Source of the DNA: Microbacterium nymphoidis
GTDB taxonomy: Bacteria; Actinomycetota; Actinomycetes; Actinomycetales; Microbacteriaceae
Reading direction: 5' to 3'
Length of the DNA: 64,000 nucleotides
Assembly: GCF_021044885.1 (NCBI RefSeq)
Contig: NZ_JAJNOD010000001.1
Location: 62,001-126,000 of the forward strand
Made by a program: the position numbers and the translations under genes. Under the pieces are notes generated by a model. The model ran no database searches and was not told where the DNA came from. It was given only the letters and a program-made list of their open reading frames with translations. Of this stretch, positions 16,811 to 25,688 are shown piece after piece. Each line of letters starts with the position of its first letter. Position 1 is the stretch's first letter.

Positions 16811-17455
16811 ATGACCGACCGTCGGATCGTCGTCGTCGCGGCGGGGCTCTCCAACCCCTCCTCGACCCGGATGCTGGCCGACCGCATGGCCGCCGCCGCC
16901 GTCGCGCAGCTCCGGGAGCGGGACATCACCGCCACCGTCGAGATCTTCGAGCTCCGCGACTACGCGCACCAGATCGTCGACAACATGCTGACCGGCTTCG
17001 CGCCCCAGGAGCTGGAGGCGATGATCGCGAAGGTCGTGGCCGCCGACGCGCTCATCGTGGTGACGCCCGTCTTCTCCACGAGCTACTCGGGCCTCTTCAA
17101 GTCGTGGATCGACGTGCTCGATCCCGACTCTCTCTCGGGAAAGCCGGTGTGGATCGGCGCCAACGCGGGGACTGCGCGCCACTCGCTGGCCATCGACTAC
17201 GCGGTGCGCCCGCTGTTCGCGTACCTGCACGCGGACGCGATCTCCTCGGGCGTCTTCGCCGCCTCCAGCGACTGGGGCGCCAACGCCGACGAGGTCGCGC
17301 CCCTGTCCAAGCGTGTGGAGAAGGGGGCTCGCGAGCTCGCGGAGGCGATCGCCGCCCGTGAGCCCGTCACCGACCTCGACCCGTTCGACCCGGCCAGCTA
17401 CCTGGGTGAGGGCAAGAGCTTCGGTCACCTGCTCGGAGGACTCGCGGGGGAGTGA
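16811..17455 (+). CDS. FMN reductase, CE1759 family
   Basis: A 214-residue flavodoxin-fold NADPH-dependent FMN reductase. The phosphate-binding loop is GLSNPSSTRMLADR (about 12-25), and the flavin-contacting TPVFSTSYSGLFKSWID segment follows near residue 80. It should supply reduced FMN to the monooxygenase immediately upstream. The ATG is preceded by AAGGAGA. A very strong hairpin right after the stop closes the transcription unit. Confidence 0.88.
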   Translation: MTDRRIVVVAAGLSNPSSTRMLADRMAAAAVAQLRERDITATVEIFELRDYAHQIVDNMLTGFAPQELEAMIAKVVAADALIVVTPVFSTSYSGLFKSWIDVLDPDSLSGKPVWIGANAGTARHSLAIDYAVRPLFAYLHADAISSGVFAASSDWGANADEVAPLSKRVEKGARELAEAIAAREPVTDLDPFDPASYLGEGKSFGHLLGGLAGE

Positions 17456-17474
17456 TCCCGCGCGCGGTCTGCGC

Positions 17475-17522
17475 CGCGAACACGGACGCCGCCGGCCTGT
17501 GCCGGCGGCGTCCGTGTTCGCG
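17475..17522. terminator. Bidirectional terminator hairpin, 22-bp perfect stem
   Basis: 17475-17496 and 17501-17522 are perfectly complementary around a CTGT loop. It lies between the convergent FMN reductase and DedA genes and ends next to the DedA stop codon, so it can serve both strands. There is no long T-run. Confidence 0.85.
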
Positions 17523-17523
17523 T

Positions 17524-18135
17524 TCAGGGGCCGGAGACGGGGGCGGAGCGCTCGCGTCGCCGGCTCACCGCGGTGACGGCGACGTCGGCGATCGCACCCA
17601 GGGCGAGGGCGACGGCGATGGACACGACGACCCCGATGATCGGCTCGCCGGGGATGAGTCGTGCGACCACCGCTCCCACCACCGCCTGATAAGAGCCCCA
17701 CGCCACGGCGGCGATGGCCACCACGGGAAGGAAGCGCAGCGCACGCACCCCGGTGGCTCCGGCGGCGACGTTCACCGCGAGGCGCGCGAAGGGGATGAAG
17801 CGGGCCGTGAAGACCACCGTGGCCGTCCCCGCCTGCAGACGGACACGAGCCCACTCGAGGGCCGCCCGAATCCGGCGATGCCTCATCCATCGCCGCTCGG
17901 CGCTGCCGACGGTGCGGCCCAGCCAGAAGCAACAGGCGTCACCGGCGAAGGCGGCGATCGCCGCGCACACGATGACCGACCACAGCGGGGGCGTTCCGCT
18001 CACCGCCGACACCGCGCCGAGAGCGGTGACCGCGATCTCGCCGGGAACCACCACGAGGAACGCATCGGCGAACACGAGCAGCACCATCAGTGACAGCCCC
18101 CAGGGGCCGGCGAGGAGATCGAGGATCTGCGGCAC
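17524..18135 (-). CDS. DedA/VTT-domain membrane protein
   Basis: A 203-residue membrane protein of the DedA (SNARE-associated, VTT) family, now linked to undecaprenyl-phosphate and phospholipid flipping. Features include two re-entrant-like hydrophobic hairpins, the acidic VPGEIAVTALG segment near the N terminus, FAGDACCFWLGRTVG, and the conserved TARFIPFARLAVNVAAGATG motif with its arginines. The start is GTG 18135. It converges on the flavin-enzyme pair and diverges from the glycosyltransferase fusion gene; a cell-envelope role fits that neighbour. Confidence 0.85.
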   Translation of the reverse strand: MPQILDLLAGPWGLSLMVLLVFADAFLVVVPGEIAVTALGAVSAVSGTPPLWSVIVCAAIAAFAGDACCFWLGRTVGSAERRWMRHRRIRAALEWARVRLQAGTATVVFTARFIPFARLAVNVAAGATGVRALRFLPVVAIAAVAWGSYQAVVGAVVARLIPGEPIIGVVVSIAVALALGAIADVAVTAVSRRRERSAPVSGP

Positions 18136-18322
18136 ACCTCACGGTCCCACCCCGCCGTCATCGACACAGAGACGCGGGGTGGCCGGTCGGCAGAGATCTG
18201 GTGAACACACGGGGTACATGCCGGGGGAGCGCAGGTGACGGCCAGGCGGAGATTGGATGAACACCGTGTGAGGGGACGCGGATCCGGTCCGGCCCGTCGT
18301 TCTCATGCGCCACCCTGGTCGC

Positions 18323-20272
18323 GTGAGAGTCGCGATTGTCGCCGAGTCCTTCCTCCCGCACATGAACGGTGTGACCCGCTCCGTCATGGAGATCGCCGCG
18401 CACCTGCAGCGCAACGGCCACGAGGCCCTGATCATCGCCCCGGCCGCGATGGGCATGCCCGATGTTCTGCACGGTGCTCCGGTGGTGGGTGTTGCCAGCG
18501 TCCCGCTGCCCGGGTACGCGGACGTCCGCGTCGCCGCGGCCGGGGCCGCCGCGATCGGCCGCATCCTCGACCGGTTCGCACCCGACGTGATCCACCTCGC
18601 GTCCCCGTTCGCACTGGGGTCCCGCGCCGTGGCGGCGGCGCGCCGCCGAGGCATCCCCGTCGTGGCGGCCTACCAGACCGACGTGATCGCCTATGCGGCC
18701 CGCTACGGCGTCGGCGTGACCACCGCGGCCGCCGAACGGCACGTGGCGCGCCTGCACCGGCGGTCCACGCTCACGCTCGTCCCGTCGCAGTCCTCGGAGG
18801 ATCAGCTGACCGCCCTCGGCATCGACCGGCTGCGCCGCTGGGGCCGCGGCGTGGACACCGCGCGTTTCTCGCCCGCACAGCGCTCCGACGCCTGGCGGGA
18901 ACGTGTCGCTCCCGGCCGCGTCGTCGTCGGCTACGTCGGCCGCCTCGCCGCGGAGAAGCAGGTCCATGACCTGGCGGTGCTCAGCGATCTGCCCGATGCC
19001 CGCGTCGTGATCGTCGGCGACGGCCCGGAACGCGCAGCACTGGAGAGGCGGCTGCCGGACGCGGCGTTCCTCGGGCACTTGGACGGCGCGGAACTCACCG
19101 AGGCCGTGGCTTCGTTCGACGTCTTCGTGCATCCCGGGGAGAGCGAGACCTTTGGGCAGACGCTCCAGGAGGCGCACGCCAGCGGCGTGCCCGTGGTCGC
19201 GGTCGGGCGCGGCGGCCCGCGGGACCTGGTGCGCTCCAGCGTGGACGGATGGCTCTACCGCCCGGGAGATCTCGACGATCTGCGGGCCCGGGTCGCGGAC
19301 CTCGTGGGCGACGCGCGCAAGCGACGCGCATTCGGCGCGGCCGGTGTCGACGCGGTTCGCGGGCGTACCTGGGAGGCGCTGTGCGATCAGCTGCTCGCGC
19401 ACTTCAGGGAGGCGATAGAACTGGCCGCCGTGGACCGCGCCACCCGTGTTCGGCGCGCAGTCCGTGCCGAACCGGCCCCGGCGAGTGCACCCGCACGGTG
19501 GGGTCGGGTCGTGGCGCTCGGCGATTCGCTCACGGAAGGGCTCTGTGACCCCGGCCCCGACGGTGCGCTGCGTGGCTGGGCCGACCGCCTGGCGCTGCTG
19601 CTCGCGGGCTCAGGCACCCTGTCGTACGCGAACCTCGCGGTCCGGTCCCGGCGCGTCCGCGACGTCGCCGGCCCCCAGCTCGCCCACGCGCGCCGGCTGC
19701 GACCGGAGCTGGTCACCATCCTCATCGGATCGAATGATCTGGTGAAGCCGCGCCCCGACATTCCGGCGCTCGCGGCCCGGGTGGAACAGAGCGTCCTGCG
19801 ACTGCGCGCGGACGGAGCCGAGGTCCTGCTGGTGACGCCGTTCCTCCCGTACCGCCCCGAATCGCGCCCGTTCGCGCGCTCGTTCGCGGCCTTCGCTACG
19901 GCGCTCGCCGGGGTGGCGGCTCGCACCGGCGCGCTGCTGCTGGACACCGACCTGGTCCCCGAGCTCGGCCGGCGCGAATACTGGGCGGACGACCTGGTGC
20001 ATCTCGCTCCGGCCGGGCATCGTCTGCTGGCGTACCGGGCGGCTTCCCTCCTCGGGGTCGCCCACGCCGACGAGCTCGCGGGACTTGACGAGACATTCCA
20101 CGCCACCCCCCATCAGCTACCTCGCCGGGAGTGGTGGCGACGCCACGCGCTGCCCTGGATGTGGCGGCGGCTGCGCGGACGATCGGCGGGGGACGGACTC
20201 GGGCCGAAGCACGATGAGTACGTTCTCGTCGGTGCGCGCGGCTCCGGTTCCCGTCGTCGCCAGGGTGTGTGA
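18323..20272 (+). CDS. Fusion: GT4-type glycosyltransferase plus SGNH/GDSL hydrolase
   Basis: A 649-residue bifunctional protein. Residues about 1-375 are a GT-B glycosyltransferase of family 4, similar to PimB/MgtA-type mannosyl- or glucosyltransferases: VAIVAESFLPHMNGVTRSV at the start, VGYVGRLAAEKQ, and the donor-binding ExxxFGQTLQEAHASG motif. After an Ala/Pro-rich linker, residues about 393-570 are an SGNH hydrolase with GDSLTEG (nucleophile S402), GSND (N471) and DDLVH (D557, H560). The C-terminal tail is basic. One half could build a glycolipid or polymer and the other deacylate it or a related substrate. GTG 18323 is preferred over ATG 18305 because CACCCT lies exactly 6 nt upstream, the local leaderless layout. 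Confidence 0.85.
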   Translation: MRVAIVAESFLPHMNGVTRSVMEIAAHLQRNGHEALIIAPAAMGMPDVLHGAPVVGVASVPLPGYADVRVAAAGAAAIGRILDRFAPDVIHLASPFALGSRAVAAARRRGIPVVAAYQTDVIAYAARYGVGVTTAAAERHVARLHRRSTLTLVPSQSSEDQLTALGIDRLRRWGRGVDTARFSPAQRSDAWRERVAPGRVVVGYVGRLAAEKQVHDLAVLSDLPDARVVIVGDGPERAALERRLPDAAFLGHLDGAELTEAVASFDVFVHPGESETFGQTLQEAHASGVPVVAVGRGGPRDLVRSSVDGWLYRPGDLDDLRARVADLVGDARKRRAFGAAGVDAVRGRTWEALCDQLLAHFREAIELAAVDRATRVRRAVRAEPAPASAPARWGRVVALGDSLTEGLCDPGPDGALRGWADRLALLLAGSGTLSYANLAVRSRRVRDVAGPQLAHARRLRPELVTILIGSNDLVKPRPDIPALAARVEQSVLRLRADGAEVLLVTPFLPYRPESRPFARSFAAFATALAGVAARTGALLLDTDLVPELGRREYWADDLVHLAPAGHRLLAYRAASLLGVAHADELAGLDETFHATPHQLPRREWWRRHALPWMWRRLRGRSAGDGLGPKHDEYVLVGARGSGSRRRQGV

Positions 20273-20300
20273 GGGTGACGCGCTCGCGCACGGGGGGAAG

Positions 20301-20337
20301 GAGAACGCCGCCCGGACCTGGTCCGGACGGCGTTCTC
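20301..20337. terminator. Bidirectional terminator hairpin
   Basis: A 17-bp stem with one mismatch (20301-20317 with 20321-20337, loop CTG) lies between the convergent glycosyltransferase fusion and the small DUF5302 gene. Confidence 0.8.
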
Positions 20338-20357
20338 GGTGAGGCGGATGAGTGGAC

Positions 20358-20531
20358 TCAGCCGGACTTGCGGCGGAACTCGCGCTTGTGGCCTGCGGCA
20401 CCGTGGGCCTGGCCCACGGCACCCTTGCCGTCCAGGTGCGATTCGCCCGTGCGGCTGTGCGCGTTCTTCTTCTCGAGGGCTTCGCGGAACTTCCGCTTCA
20501 GGTCATCCTCGGGTGCATTCTGCTCGGACAT
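20358..20531 (-). CDS. DUF5302 family small protein, 57 aa
   Basis: A short, highly charged 57-residue protein with no membrane segment. It has the DUF5302 pattern: an N-terminal EDDLKRKFREALEKK helix, a glycine/histidine-rich middle and a C-terminal HKREFRRKSG ending. The family is small, actinobacterial and of unknown function; its basic tail could bind RNA or ribosomes, which is only a suggestion. ATG 20531 has TAGACT exactly 6 nt upstream, so the mRNA is probably leaderless. Confidence 0.85.
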   Translation of the reverse strand: MSEQNAPEDDLKRKFREALEKKNAHSRTGESHLDGKGAVGQAHGAAGHKREFRRKSG

Positions 20532-20663
20532 GCCGCCAGTCTAGGGCGCGGAGCGTGCGATGTGTGGGAACGGAGTGTCGACGGTGTGCGACGCCCTGAC
20601 GAATGTCGGAGGCCAGGAGCATGATGGTGCTGCGCTGGTGACGATGCCGGCAAGGAGGAAGAG

Positions 20664-21038
20664 ATGGACATCAAGATCGAGGTCATTTTCGTTCCGGTCA
20701 CAGACGTGGATCGTGCGAAGGAGTTCTACGTCGACAAGCTGGGATTCAACCCCGACCACGACCAGCGCGTCAACGAGGGCCTGCGTTTCGTGCAGCTGAC
20801 CCCTCCCGGCTCCGCCTGCTCCATCGCCATCGGAGAAGGGCTGGGCCACACCATTGAGCCGGGTCGTCTGGACGCGATCATGGCGGTCATCCCGGATGCC
20901 GACGCGTTCCTTGCCGAGATGCGTGAGAAGGGCGTCGAAGCGGAGGGTGTCGACGAACAGGCCTGGGGCCGCTTCGTCACCGTGAAAGACCCGGACGGCA
21001 ACACCTGGACCTTCCAGCAGCTGCCTTCCTGGTCCTGA
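20664..21038 (+). CDS. VOC family protein (glyoxalase/bleomycin resistance-like)
   Basis: A 124-residue protein with the paired beta-alpha-beta-beta-beta units of the vicinal oxygen chelate fold: FVPVTDVDRAKEFYVDKLGF at the N terminus and VKDPDGNTWTFQQLP at the end. Putative metal positions are visible near the second repeat. It could be a lyase, dioxygenase or binding protein; family members of this type are often stress-related and functionally unassigned. ATG 20664 follows AAGGAGG. A strong hairpin terminates it at 21056-21092. Confidence 0.82.
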   Translation: MDIKIEVIFVPVTDVDRAKEFYVDKLGFNPDHDQRVNEGLRFVQLTPPGSACSIAIGEGLGHTIEPGRLDAIMAVIPDADAFLAEMREKGVEAEGVDEQAWGRFVTVKDPDGNTWTFQQLPSWS

Positions 21039-21055
21039 GCCGGTTCCAATGTCTG

Positions 21056-21092
21056 CGGTGCCGGGAGGGGGAACGTCCCGCTCCCGGCACCG
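21056..21092 (+). terminator. Terminator hairpin after the VOC gene
   Basis: A 12-bp perfect stem (21056-21067 with 21081-21092) lies 17 nt past the VOC stop codon. The loop is GC-rich and there is no clear T-run. Confidence 0.7.
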
Positions 21093-21142
21093 ATCGGCTC
21101 TGTGGCCGGTTCGGTGAGGGTGTCGCGTTGGTGTGCGCCTGA

Positions 21143-21379
21143 TAGGATCAGCGCGGTGACACCCATGCGTCACCGCACAACTGAACACAGACTGGAGCAG
21201 GCTCGGCAGGAAGCTGGTCCCCTGAAGTGGATTCCCCGCGGTTGCACGGGTGATCTTCTCCTGGTGGCCAGCGCAGGCGAGCGGACATACGCGCACGCCC
21301 ATATCTGCCTGCTCTGCTCCTTCGAGGAAACTCGCCCGTCACACGGATGGACGAGTCAAAACAAAGAAGGAGAGACCTC
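21143..21379 (+). ncRNA. pnp 5' leader, candidate Actino-pnp RNA element
   Basis: No gene lies between the VOC terminator and pnp (341 nt in all). TAGGAT at 21143-21148 is a plausible -10 element, although no good -35 is visible. The transcript would open with the stem-loop GCGGTGAC/GTCACCGC (21153-21160 with 21169-21176), followed by about 200 nt of structured-looking sequence with a CTGGTGGCCAG segment, then the pnp ribosome-binding site. Actinobacterial pnp genes are known to carry a conserved 5' UTR structure called the Actino-pnp motif, and PNPase autoregulates through its leader in other bacteria. Position, length and structure fit; a covariance-model match was not run. Confidence 0.6.
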
Positions 21380-23647
21380 TTGGAAGGTCCTGAAATCACC
21401 GCAGCCGAGGCCGTTCTCGACAACGGACGCTTCGGCAAGCGCACGATCCGCTTCGAGACGGGTCGTCTGGCGCAGCAGGCACAGGGTGCCGTTGCCGCGT
21501 ACCTCGACGACGAGACCATGCTTCTGTCGGCCACCAGCGCGAGCAAGCAGCCGCGCGACGGGTTCGACTTCTTCCCGCTGACCGTGGACGTCGAGGAGCG
21601 CTCGTACGCTGCCGGCAAGATCCCCGGTTCGTTCTTCCGCCGTGAGGGCCGCCCCTCCACCGAGGCGATCCTGGTGTGCCGTCTGATCGACCGCCCGCTG
21701 CGTCCGTCGTTCGTGGACGGCCTCCGCAACGAGGTCCAGATCGTCGTCACCGTGCTGTCGATCGCCCCCGGCGAGTACTACGACGCGCTGGCGATCAACG
21801 CCGCGTCGGCATCCACGCAGATCTCCGGTCTGCCCTTCTCCGGCCCGATCGCCGGTGTGCGCCTCGCGCTCATCCCCGGCTACGGCCAGCACGAGGACCA
21901 GTGGGTCGCGTTCCCCAACGTCGAGCAGGTCTCCGAGGCCGTCTTCGACCTGATGGTCGCGGGTCGCGTCGTGAAGAACGCCGACGGCACCGAGGACGTC
22001 GCCATCATGATGGTGGAGGCCGAGGCGACCGAGGGCAGCTGGGACCACATCCGCGGCGGTGCCGTGAAGCCCAGCGAAGAGATCGTCGCGGGCGGCCTGG
22101 AGGCGGCGAAGCCGTTCATCAAGCAGCTCGTCGAGGCTCAGGCCGACATGGCTCAGCACTCGTCGAAGGAGCCGGGTGTCTACCCGGTCTTCCTGCCTTA
22201 CGCGCAGGAGACTTACGACTTCGTGTCGAACAGCGCGTACGCGGACCTGGAGAAGGTCTACGTCATCGCCGACAAGCAGGAGCGCCAGAGCGCCGACGAC
22301 GAGGTCAAGGACCGCGTCAAGGCCGAGGTCGCCGCCGCGGTCGAGGCCGGCACGCTGCCCGCCTCCGCTCTCGGCGAGGTCTCCGCCGCCTACAAGTCGG
22401 TCACCAAGGCCATCGTCCGTGGCCGCATCCTCACCGAGGGCGTGCGCATGGACGGTCGCGGCCTGGCGGACATCCGCCCGCTCGACGCCGAGGTCCAGGT
22501 GATCCCGCGCGTGCACGGCTCCGCCATCTTCCAGCGTGGCGAGACCCAGATCCTGGGCGTCACCACGCTGAACATGCTGAAGATGGAACAGCAGATCGAC
22601 TCGCTGTCGCCCACGACCAGCAAGCGCTACATGCACCACTACAACTTCCCGCCCTACTCGACCGGTGAGACCGGCCGGGTCGGCAGCCCGAAGCGTCGCG
22701 AGATCGGCCACGGCTTCCTGGCCGAGCGCGCCCTCGTTCCGGTGCTGCCCAGCCGCGAGGAGTTCCCGTACGCCATCCGCCAGGTGTCCGAGGCGCTCGG
22801 CTCCAACGGCTCGACGTCGATGGGTTCCGTCTGCGCATCCACCCTGTCGCTGCTGAACGCTGGTGTGCCGCTGCGCGCACCCGTCGCCGGTATCGCCATG
22901 GGCCTGGTGTCGGACACGGTTGACGGTGAGACCCGCTACGCCGCCCTCACCGACATCCTCGGCGCCGAGGACGCGCTGGGCGACATGGACTTCAAGGTCG
23001 CCGGTACCAGCGAGTTCATCACGGCCATCCAGCTCGACACGAAGCTCGACGGTATCCCGTCGTCGGTCCTGTCGGCTGCGCTGCAGCAGGCGCACGACGC
23101 CCGCACCACGATCCTCGGTGTGCTGAACGCCGCGATCGACGGTCCGGACGAGATGGCTCCCACCGCGCCGCGCGTGATCTCGGTGCAGATCCCGGTCGAC
23201 AAGATCGGTGAGCTCATCGGCCCGAAGGGCAAGACGATCAACGCCATTCAGGATGAGACCGGCGCGCAGATCTCCATCGAGGAGGACGGCACCGTCTACA
23301 TCGGTGCCGTCGACGGCCCCTCCGCGGAGGCCGCGCGTGCACAGGTCAACGCGATCGCCAACCCCACCAACCCGGAGGTCGGCGAGCAGTTCCTGGGCAC
23401 GGTCGTGAACCTGCGCGACGGCCTGGGCGCCTTTGTCTCCCTGCTGCCCGGCAAGGACGGCCTGCTCCACATCAGCGAGGTCCGCAAGCTCAACGGCAAC
23501 AAGCGTGTCGAGGAGCTCGGCTCGGTGCTGTCGGTGGGCCAGAAGATCCTGGTGCGCATCACGAAGATCGACGACCGCGGCAAGCTGTCGCTGGAGCCGG
23601 TCCTCGAAGAGGCCGCCGAGCCGGCTGAGGCTCCCGCCGAGGCCTGA
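21380..23647 (+). CDS. pnp: Polyribonucleotide nucleotidyltransferase (PNPase)
   Basis: A 755-residue 3'-to-5' phosphorolytic exoribonuclease. In order: first RNase PH domain, helical linker, second catalytic RNase PH domain, KH domain ([19 protein letters not shown]) and S1 domain ([20 protein letters not shown]) ending near the C terminus. The start is TTG 21380 with GAAGGAGAG 7 nt upstream and the usual [19 protein letters not shown] opening; an ATG 33 nt upstream lacks these. It is the core of mRNA decay and RNA quality control. A long leader suggests post-transcriptional autoregulation. Confidence 0.96.
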   Translation: MEGPEITAAEAVLDNGRFGKRTIRFETGRLAQQAQGAVAAYLDDETMLLSATSASKQPRDGFDFFPLTVDVEERSYAAGKIPGSFFRREGRPSTEAILVCRLIDRPLRPSFVDGLRNEVQIVVTVLSIAPGEYYDALAINAASASTQISGLPFSGPIAGVRLALIPGYGQHEDQWVAFPNVEQVSEAVFDLMVAGRVVKNADGTEDVAIMMVEAEATEGSWDHIRGGAVKPSEEIVAGGLEAAKPFIKQLVEAQADMAQHSSKEPGVYPVFLPYAQETYDFVSNSAYADLEKVYVIADKQERQSADDEVKDRVKAEVAAAVEAGTLPASALGEVSAAYKSVTKAIVRGRILTEGVRMDGRGLADIRPLDAEVQVIPRVHGSAIFQRGETQILGVTTLNMLKMEQQIDSLSPTTSKRYMHHYNFPPYSTGETGRVGSPKRREIGHGFLAERALVPVLPSREEFPYAIRQVSEALGSNGSTSMGSVCASTLSLLNAGVPLRAPVAGIAMGLVSDTVDGETRYAALTDILGAEDALGDMDFKVAGTSEFITAIQLDTKLDGIPSSVLSAALQQAHDARTTILGVLNAAIDGPDEMAPTAPRVISVQIPVDKIGELIGPKGKTINAIQDETGAQISIEEDGTVYIGAVDGPSAEAARAQVNAIANPTNPEVGEQFLGTVVNLRDGLGAFVSLLPGKDGLLHISEVRKLNGNKRVEELGSVLSVGQKILVRITKIDDRGKLSLEPVLEEAAEPAEAPAEA

Positions 23648-23657
23648 CCGATTCGAC

Positions 23658-23692
23658 CGACGGCCCGTCCCGCGACGCGGGACGGGCCGTCG
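23658..23692 (+). terminator. pnp terminator
   Basis: A perfect 16-bp stem (23658-23673 with 23677-23692, loop GAC) sits 11 nt past the pnp stop and is followed by GCGTTTCC. Confidence 0.85.
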
Positions 23693-23830
23693 GCGTTTCC
23701 GGGACCGTTACGGAAATGTCATCGGGAACGGGCGGAATGCCGCGGCGCGAGACGCGGGAGCCCGTACTCTATCAACAACACGGCCCGTCGTGCTTGCGGG
23801 TCGCCTCTCTGCGAGGGGGACGGGGAACGC

Positions 23831-24871
23831 ATGCGGATCCTCGAGAACGGGGGAACGATGGACGCGTCAGCGGTAGGCGCAGTGCCGCCGGCCTCCGTTG
23901 CGGGATCCGCTCACCCGTCGCACCTCATCGATGTCCAGGCGCCGAGTGTGGGCGCGGCCGTGCGGGTGCCCCTCGGAGAATCCGGTCTCCGCGTTTTCCC
24001 GCTGCTGCTCGGCGGCGCCGAGTTCGGCTGGACCATCGACCGCGATCACGCCTTCGAGGTGCTCGATCGGTACCGCGAGCTCGGCGGCAACGCTCTGCAC
24101 ACCGCGGACGGCTTCGCCAGCGGTCGTAGCGAGTACATCATCGGCCAATGGCTGGCCGCGAGAGCGTGCCGCGATGAGATGGCCGTCACCGTGCGCATCG
24201 GTTCGCACCCCGACAACCCCGGCCTGGGCTCGGTCAACCTGGTGCGGGCGGTGGAGGCGTCCCTCACACGCCTCGGAGTCGATCACCTCGACGTCATGTA
24301 TCTCGACGGCACGGATTCCCGTGCCAACCTGGAGGACGTGCTCGCCACCTCCGAGTGGCTCGTGGAAAGCGGGAAGGTGCGCTCGATCGGCGCGTATGCG
24401 TTCTCCGCCGAGCGGCTGGTGGAGGCTCGGATCCTGGTCTCTGCCGGCTACCCGCGCATCCATGTGCTCGATGTGGCGTACAACGCGTTGCGCCGGGCGG
24501 ACTACGAGGGTGATATCCGGCTGATCGTCGGTGCTCAGGGACTCGCAGTGACCCCGTCGCACGCTCTCGAGCACGGCTTCCTGTCCGGTGTCCACCGATC
24601 CCGCTCGCGCCTGCAGGGCACACGGGGCATGCAACTGCTCAACAACCTCAACCGGCGGGGCACGAAGCTCCTGCGCGTGTTCGACGCGATCGGGGCGGAA
24701 CTGGGCGTTGCCGACGCAGCCGTGGCCCTGGCCTGGCTGCGCGCACAGCGCGGCATCGTGGCGCCCATCGTCAACGCCTACGCGCCCGCGCAGGTCGACG
24801 AGCTCGTCCAGAGCGCCGGCGTCTCCCTGGGGCGCGGGCACCTCGCCGAGATCGCTCGAGCGGTCGCCTGA
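23831..24871 (+). CDS. Aldo/keto reductase-fold protein with all four catalytic positions replaced
   Basis: A 346-residue TIM-barrel protein clearly related to aldo/keto reductases along its whole length (GLRVFPLLLGG, SEYIIGQWLAAR, SLTRLGVDHLDVMYLD, VESGKVRSIGAYAFS). In active family members the tetrad is Asp-Tyr-Lys-His. Here the aligned positions read H90 (LHTAD for FDTAD), F95, R122 (VTVRIG for ATKxG) and D159 (YLDGTD for the histidine strand). Ordinary carbonyl reduction therefore looks unlikely; it may be a binding or regulatory pseudoenzyme, or use another chemistry. Two starts are possible (23831 or 23858), both with G-rich sites upstream. It is a single gene after the pnp terminator. 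Confidence 0.75.
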   Translation: MRILENGGTMDASAVGAVPPASVAGSAHPSHLIDVQAPSVGAAVRVPLGESGLRVFPLLLGGAEFGWTIDRDHAFEVLDRYRELGGNALHTADGFASGRSEYIIGQWLAARACRDEMAVTVRIGSHPDNPGLGSVNLVRAVEASLTRLGVDHLDVMYLDGTDSRANLEDVLATSEWLVESGKVRSIGAYAFSAERLVEARILVSAGYPRIHVLDVAYNALRRADYEGDIRLIVGAQGLAVTPSHALEHGFLSGVHRSRSRLQGTRGMQLLNNLNRRGTKLLRVFDAIGAELGVADAAVALAWLRAQRGIVAPIVNAYAPAQVDELVQSAGVSLGRGHLAEIARAVA

Positions 24872-25001
24872 CCCCACCGGCGCGCTGCACGCCTGGGAGG
24901 GACGTGCACATGTACACGGTTGTGCGCAAGGGCCCTTCCCGCAGCGAAGGCATCGGTTAGGCTGGACGAGAACCTGCCTGACAACGAAGCGAGCTCTGAC
25001 T

Positions 25002-25604
25002 GTGACCCACTGGATCTACATGGTGAGGCACGGCGAACAGCAAGACGCGGAGTACGGCCTCGACGACGGCCCCCTGTCGGCGCGCGGTCGTCGACAGGCC
25101 GAGCTCATCGCCGAGCGGCTCTCGGGAGTTCCGTTCGACGCGGTCTCGCACTCGCCGCTGGTGCGGGCTGCCGAGACGGCCCGCGTCATCGCCGACCGGA
25201 TGCCCGCGATCGATCCGCAGCCGAATGCGCTGCTCTTCGACTGCGTCCCCACCGGTATGACGGAGGACACGCCGGCGTCGTACGAGTCCTTCTTCGGCTC
25301 CATCACCGACGCGGAGACCGAGGCCGGGCACGCGCAGATGGCCGACGCGGTGGGGGAGTTCCTGGTACGAAAGCCGGGCGACGTGCACGAGCTGCTGATC
25401 ACCCACAACTTCGTCATCGCCTGGTTCGTCCGCGAGGTGCTCGGGGCGCCGGAGTGGCGATGGATGACCCTGAACCAGGCGAACTGCGGTCTCACGGTGC
25501 TCGCTCAGAAGCCCGGGCGGCCCTGGACGCTGGTCTCGCACAACGATCTGTCGCACCTGCCCTTCGAGCTGCGGACGGGTCTGCCGGAGAACGCTCTGGT
25601 CTGA
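25002..25604 (+). CDS. Histidine phosphatase family protein
   Basis: A 200-residue branch-1 histidine phosphatase/phosphoglycerate mutase-like protein. The phospho-histidine motif is RHGEQ with H10, followed by LSARGRRQAELIAERL, SPLVRAAETARVIA and the second catalytic histidine in LLITHNFVIAWFVRE. The substrate is unknown. GTG 25002 is the chosen start; ATG at 25020 would cut into the first strand. A TAGGCT -10 element lies about 40 nt upstream, so this gene has a short leader. It precedes dapB by 84 nt. Confidence 0.85.
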   Translation: MTHWIYMVRHGEQQDAEYGLDDGPLSARGRRQAELIAERLSGVPFDAVSHSPLVRAAETARVIADRMPAIDPQPNALLFDCVPTGMTEDTPASYESFFGSITDAETEAGHAQMADAVGEFLVRKPGDVHELLITHNFVIAWFVREVLGAPEWRWMTLNQANCGLTVLAQKPGRPWTLVSHNDLSHLPFELRTGLPENALV

Positions 25605-25688
25605 GGGGCCGGCGGCGCCCGCCCACGGCCGATATCGGAGGATGACGGCGCGGGCGGTCTTCGTGGATCGGCCGCCTAGGATTGAATC

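Noticed and set aside
15325..16935. 536-codon minus-strand frame over the flavin monooxygenase gene
   Set aside because: No motif or start signal; the plus strand encodes an intact luciferase-like monooxygenase.
21347..21379. ATG start 11 codons upstream for pnp
   Set aside because: It would bury the GAAGGAGAG site inside the coding region, and PNPases of the group start at the LEGPEIT position.
21356..23470. Very long open frame antisense to pnp (704 codons)
   Set aside because: It mirrors PNPase codon structure, has no recognisable domain and no ribosome-binding site. Long antisense frames are expected in GC-rich coding DNA.
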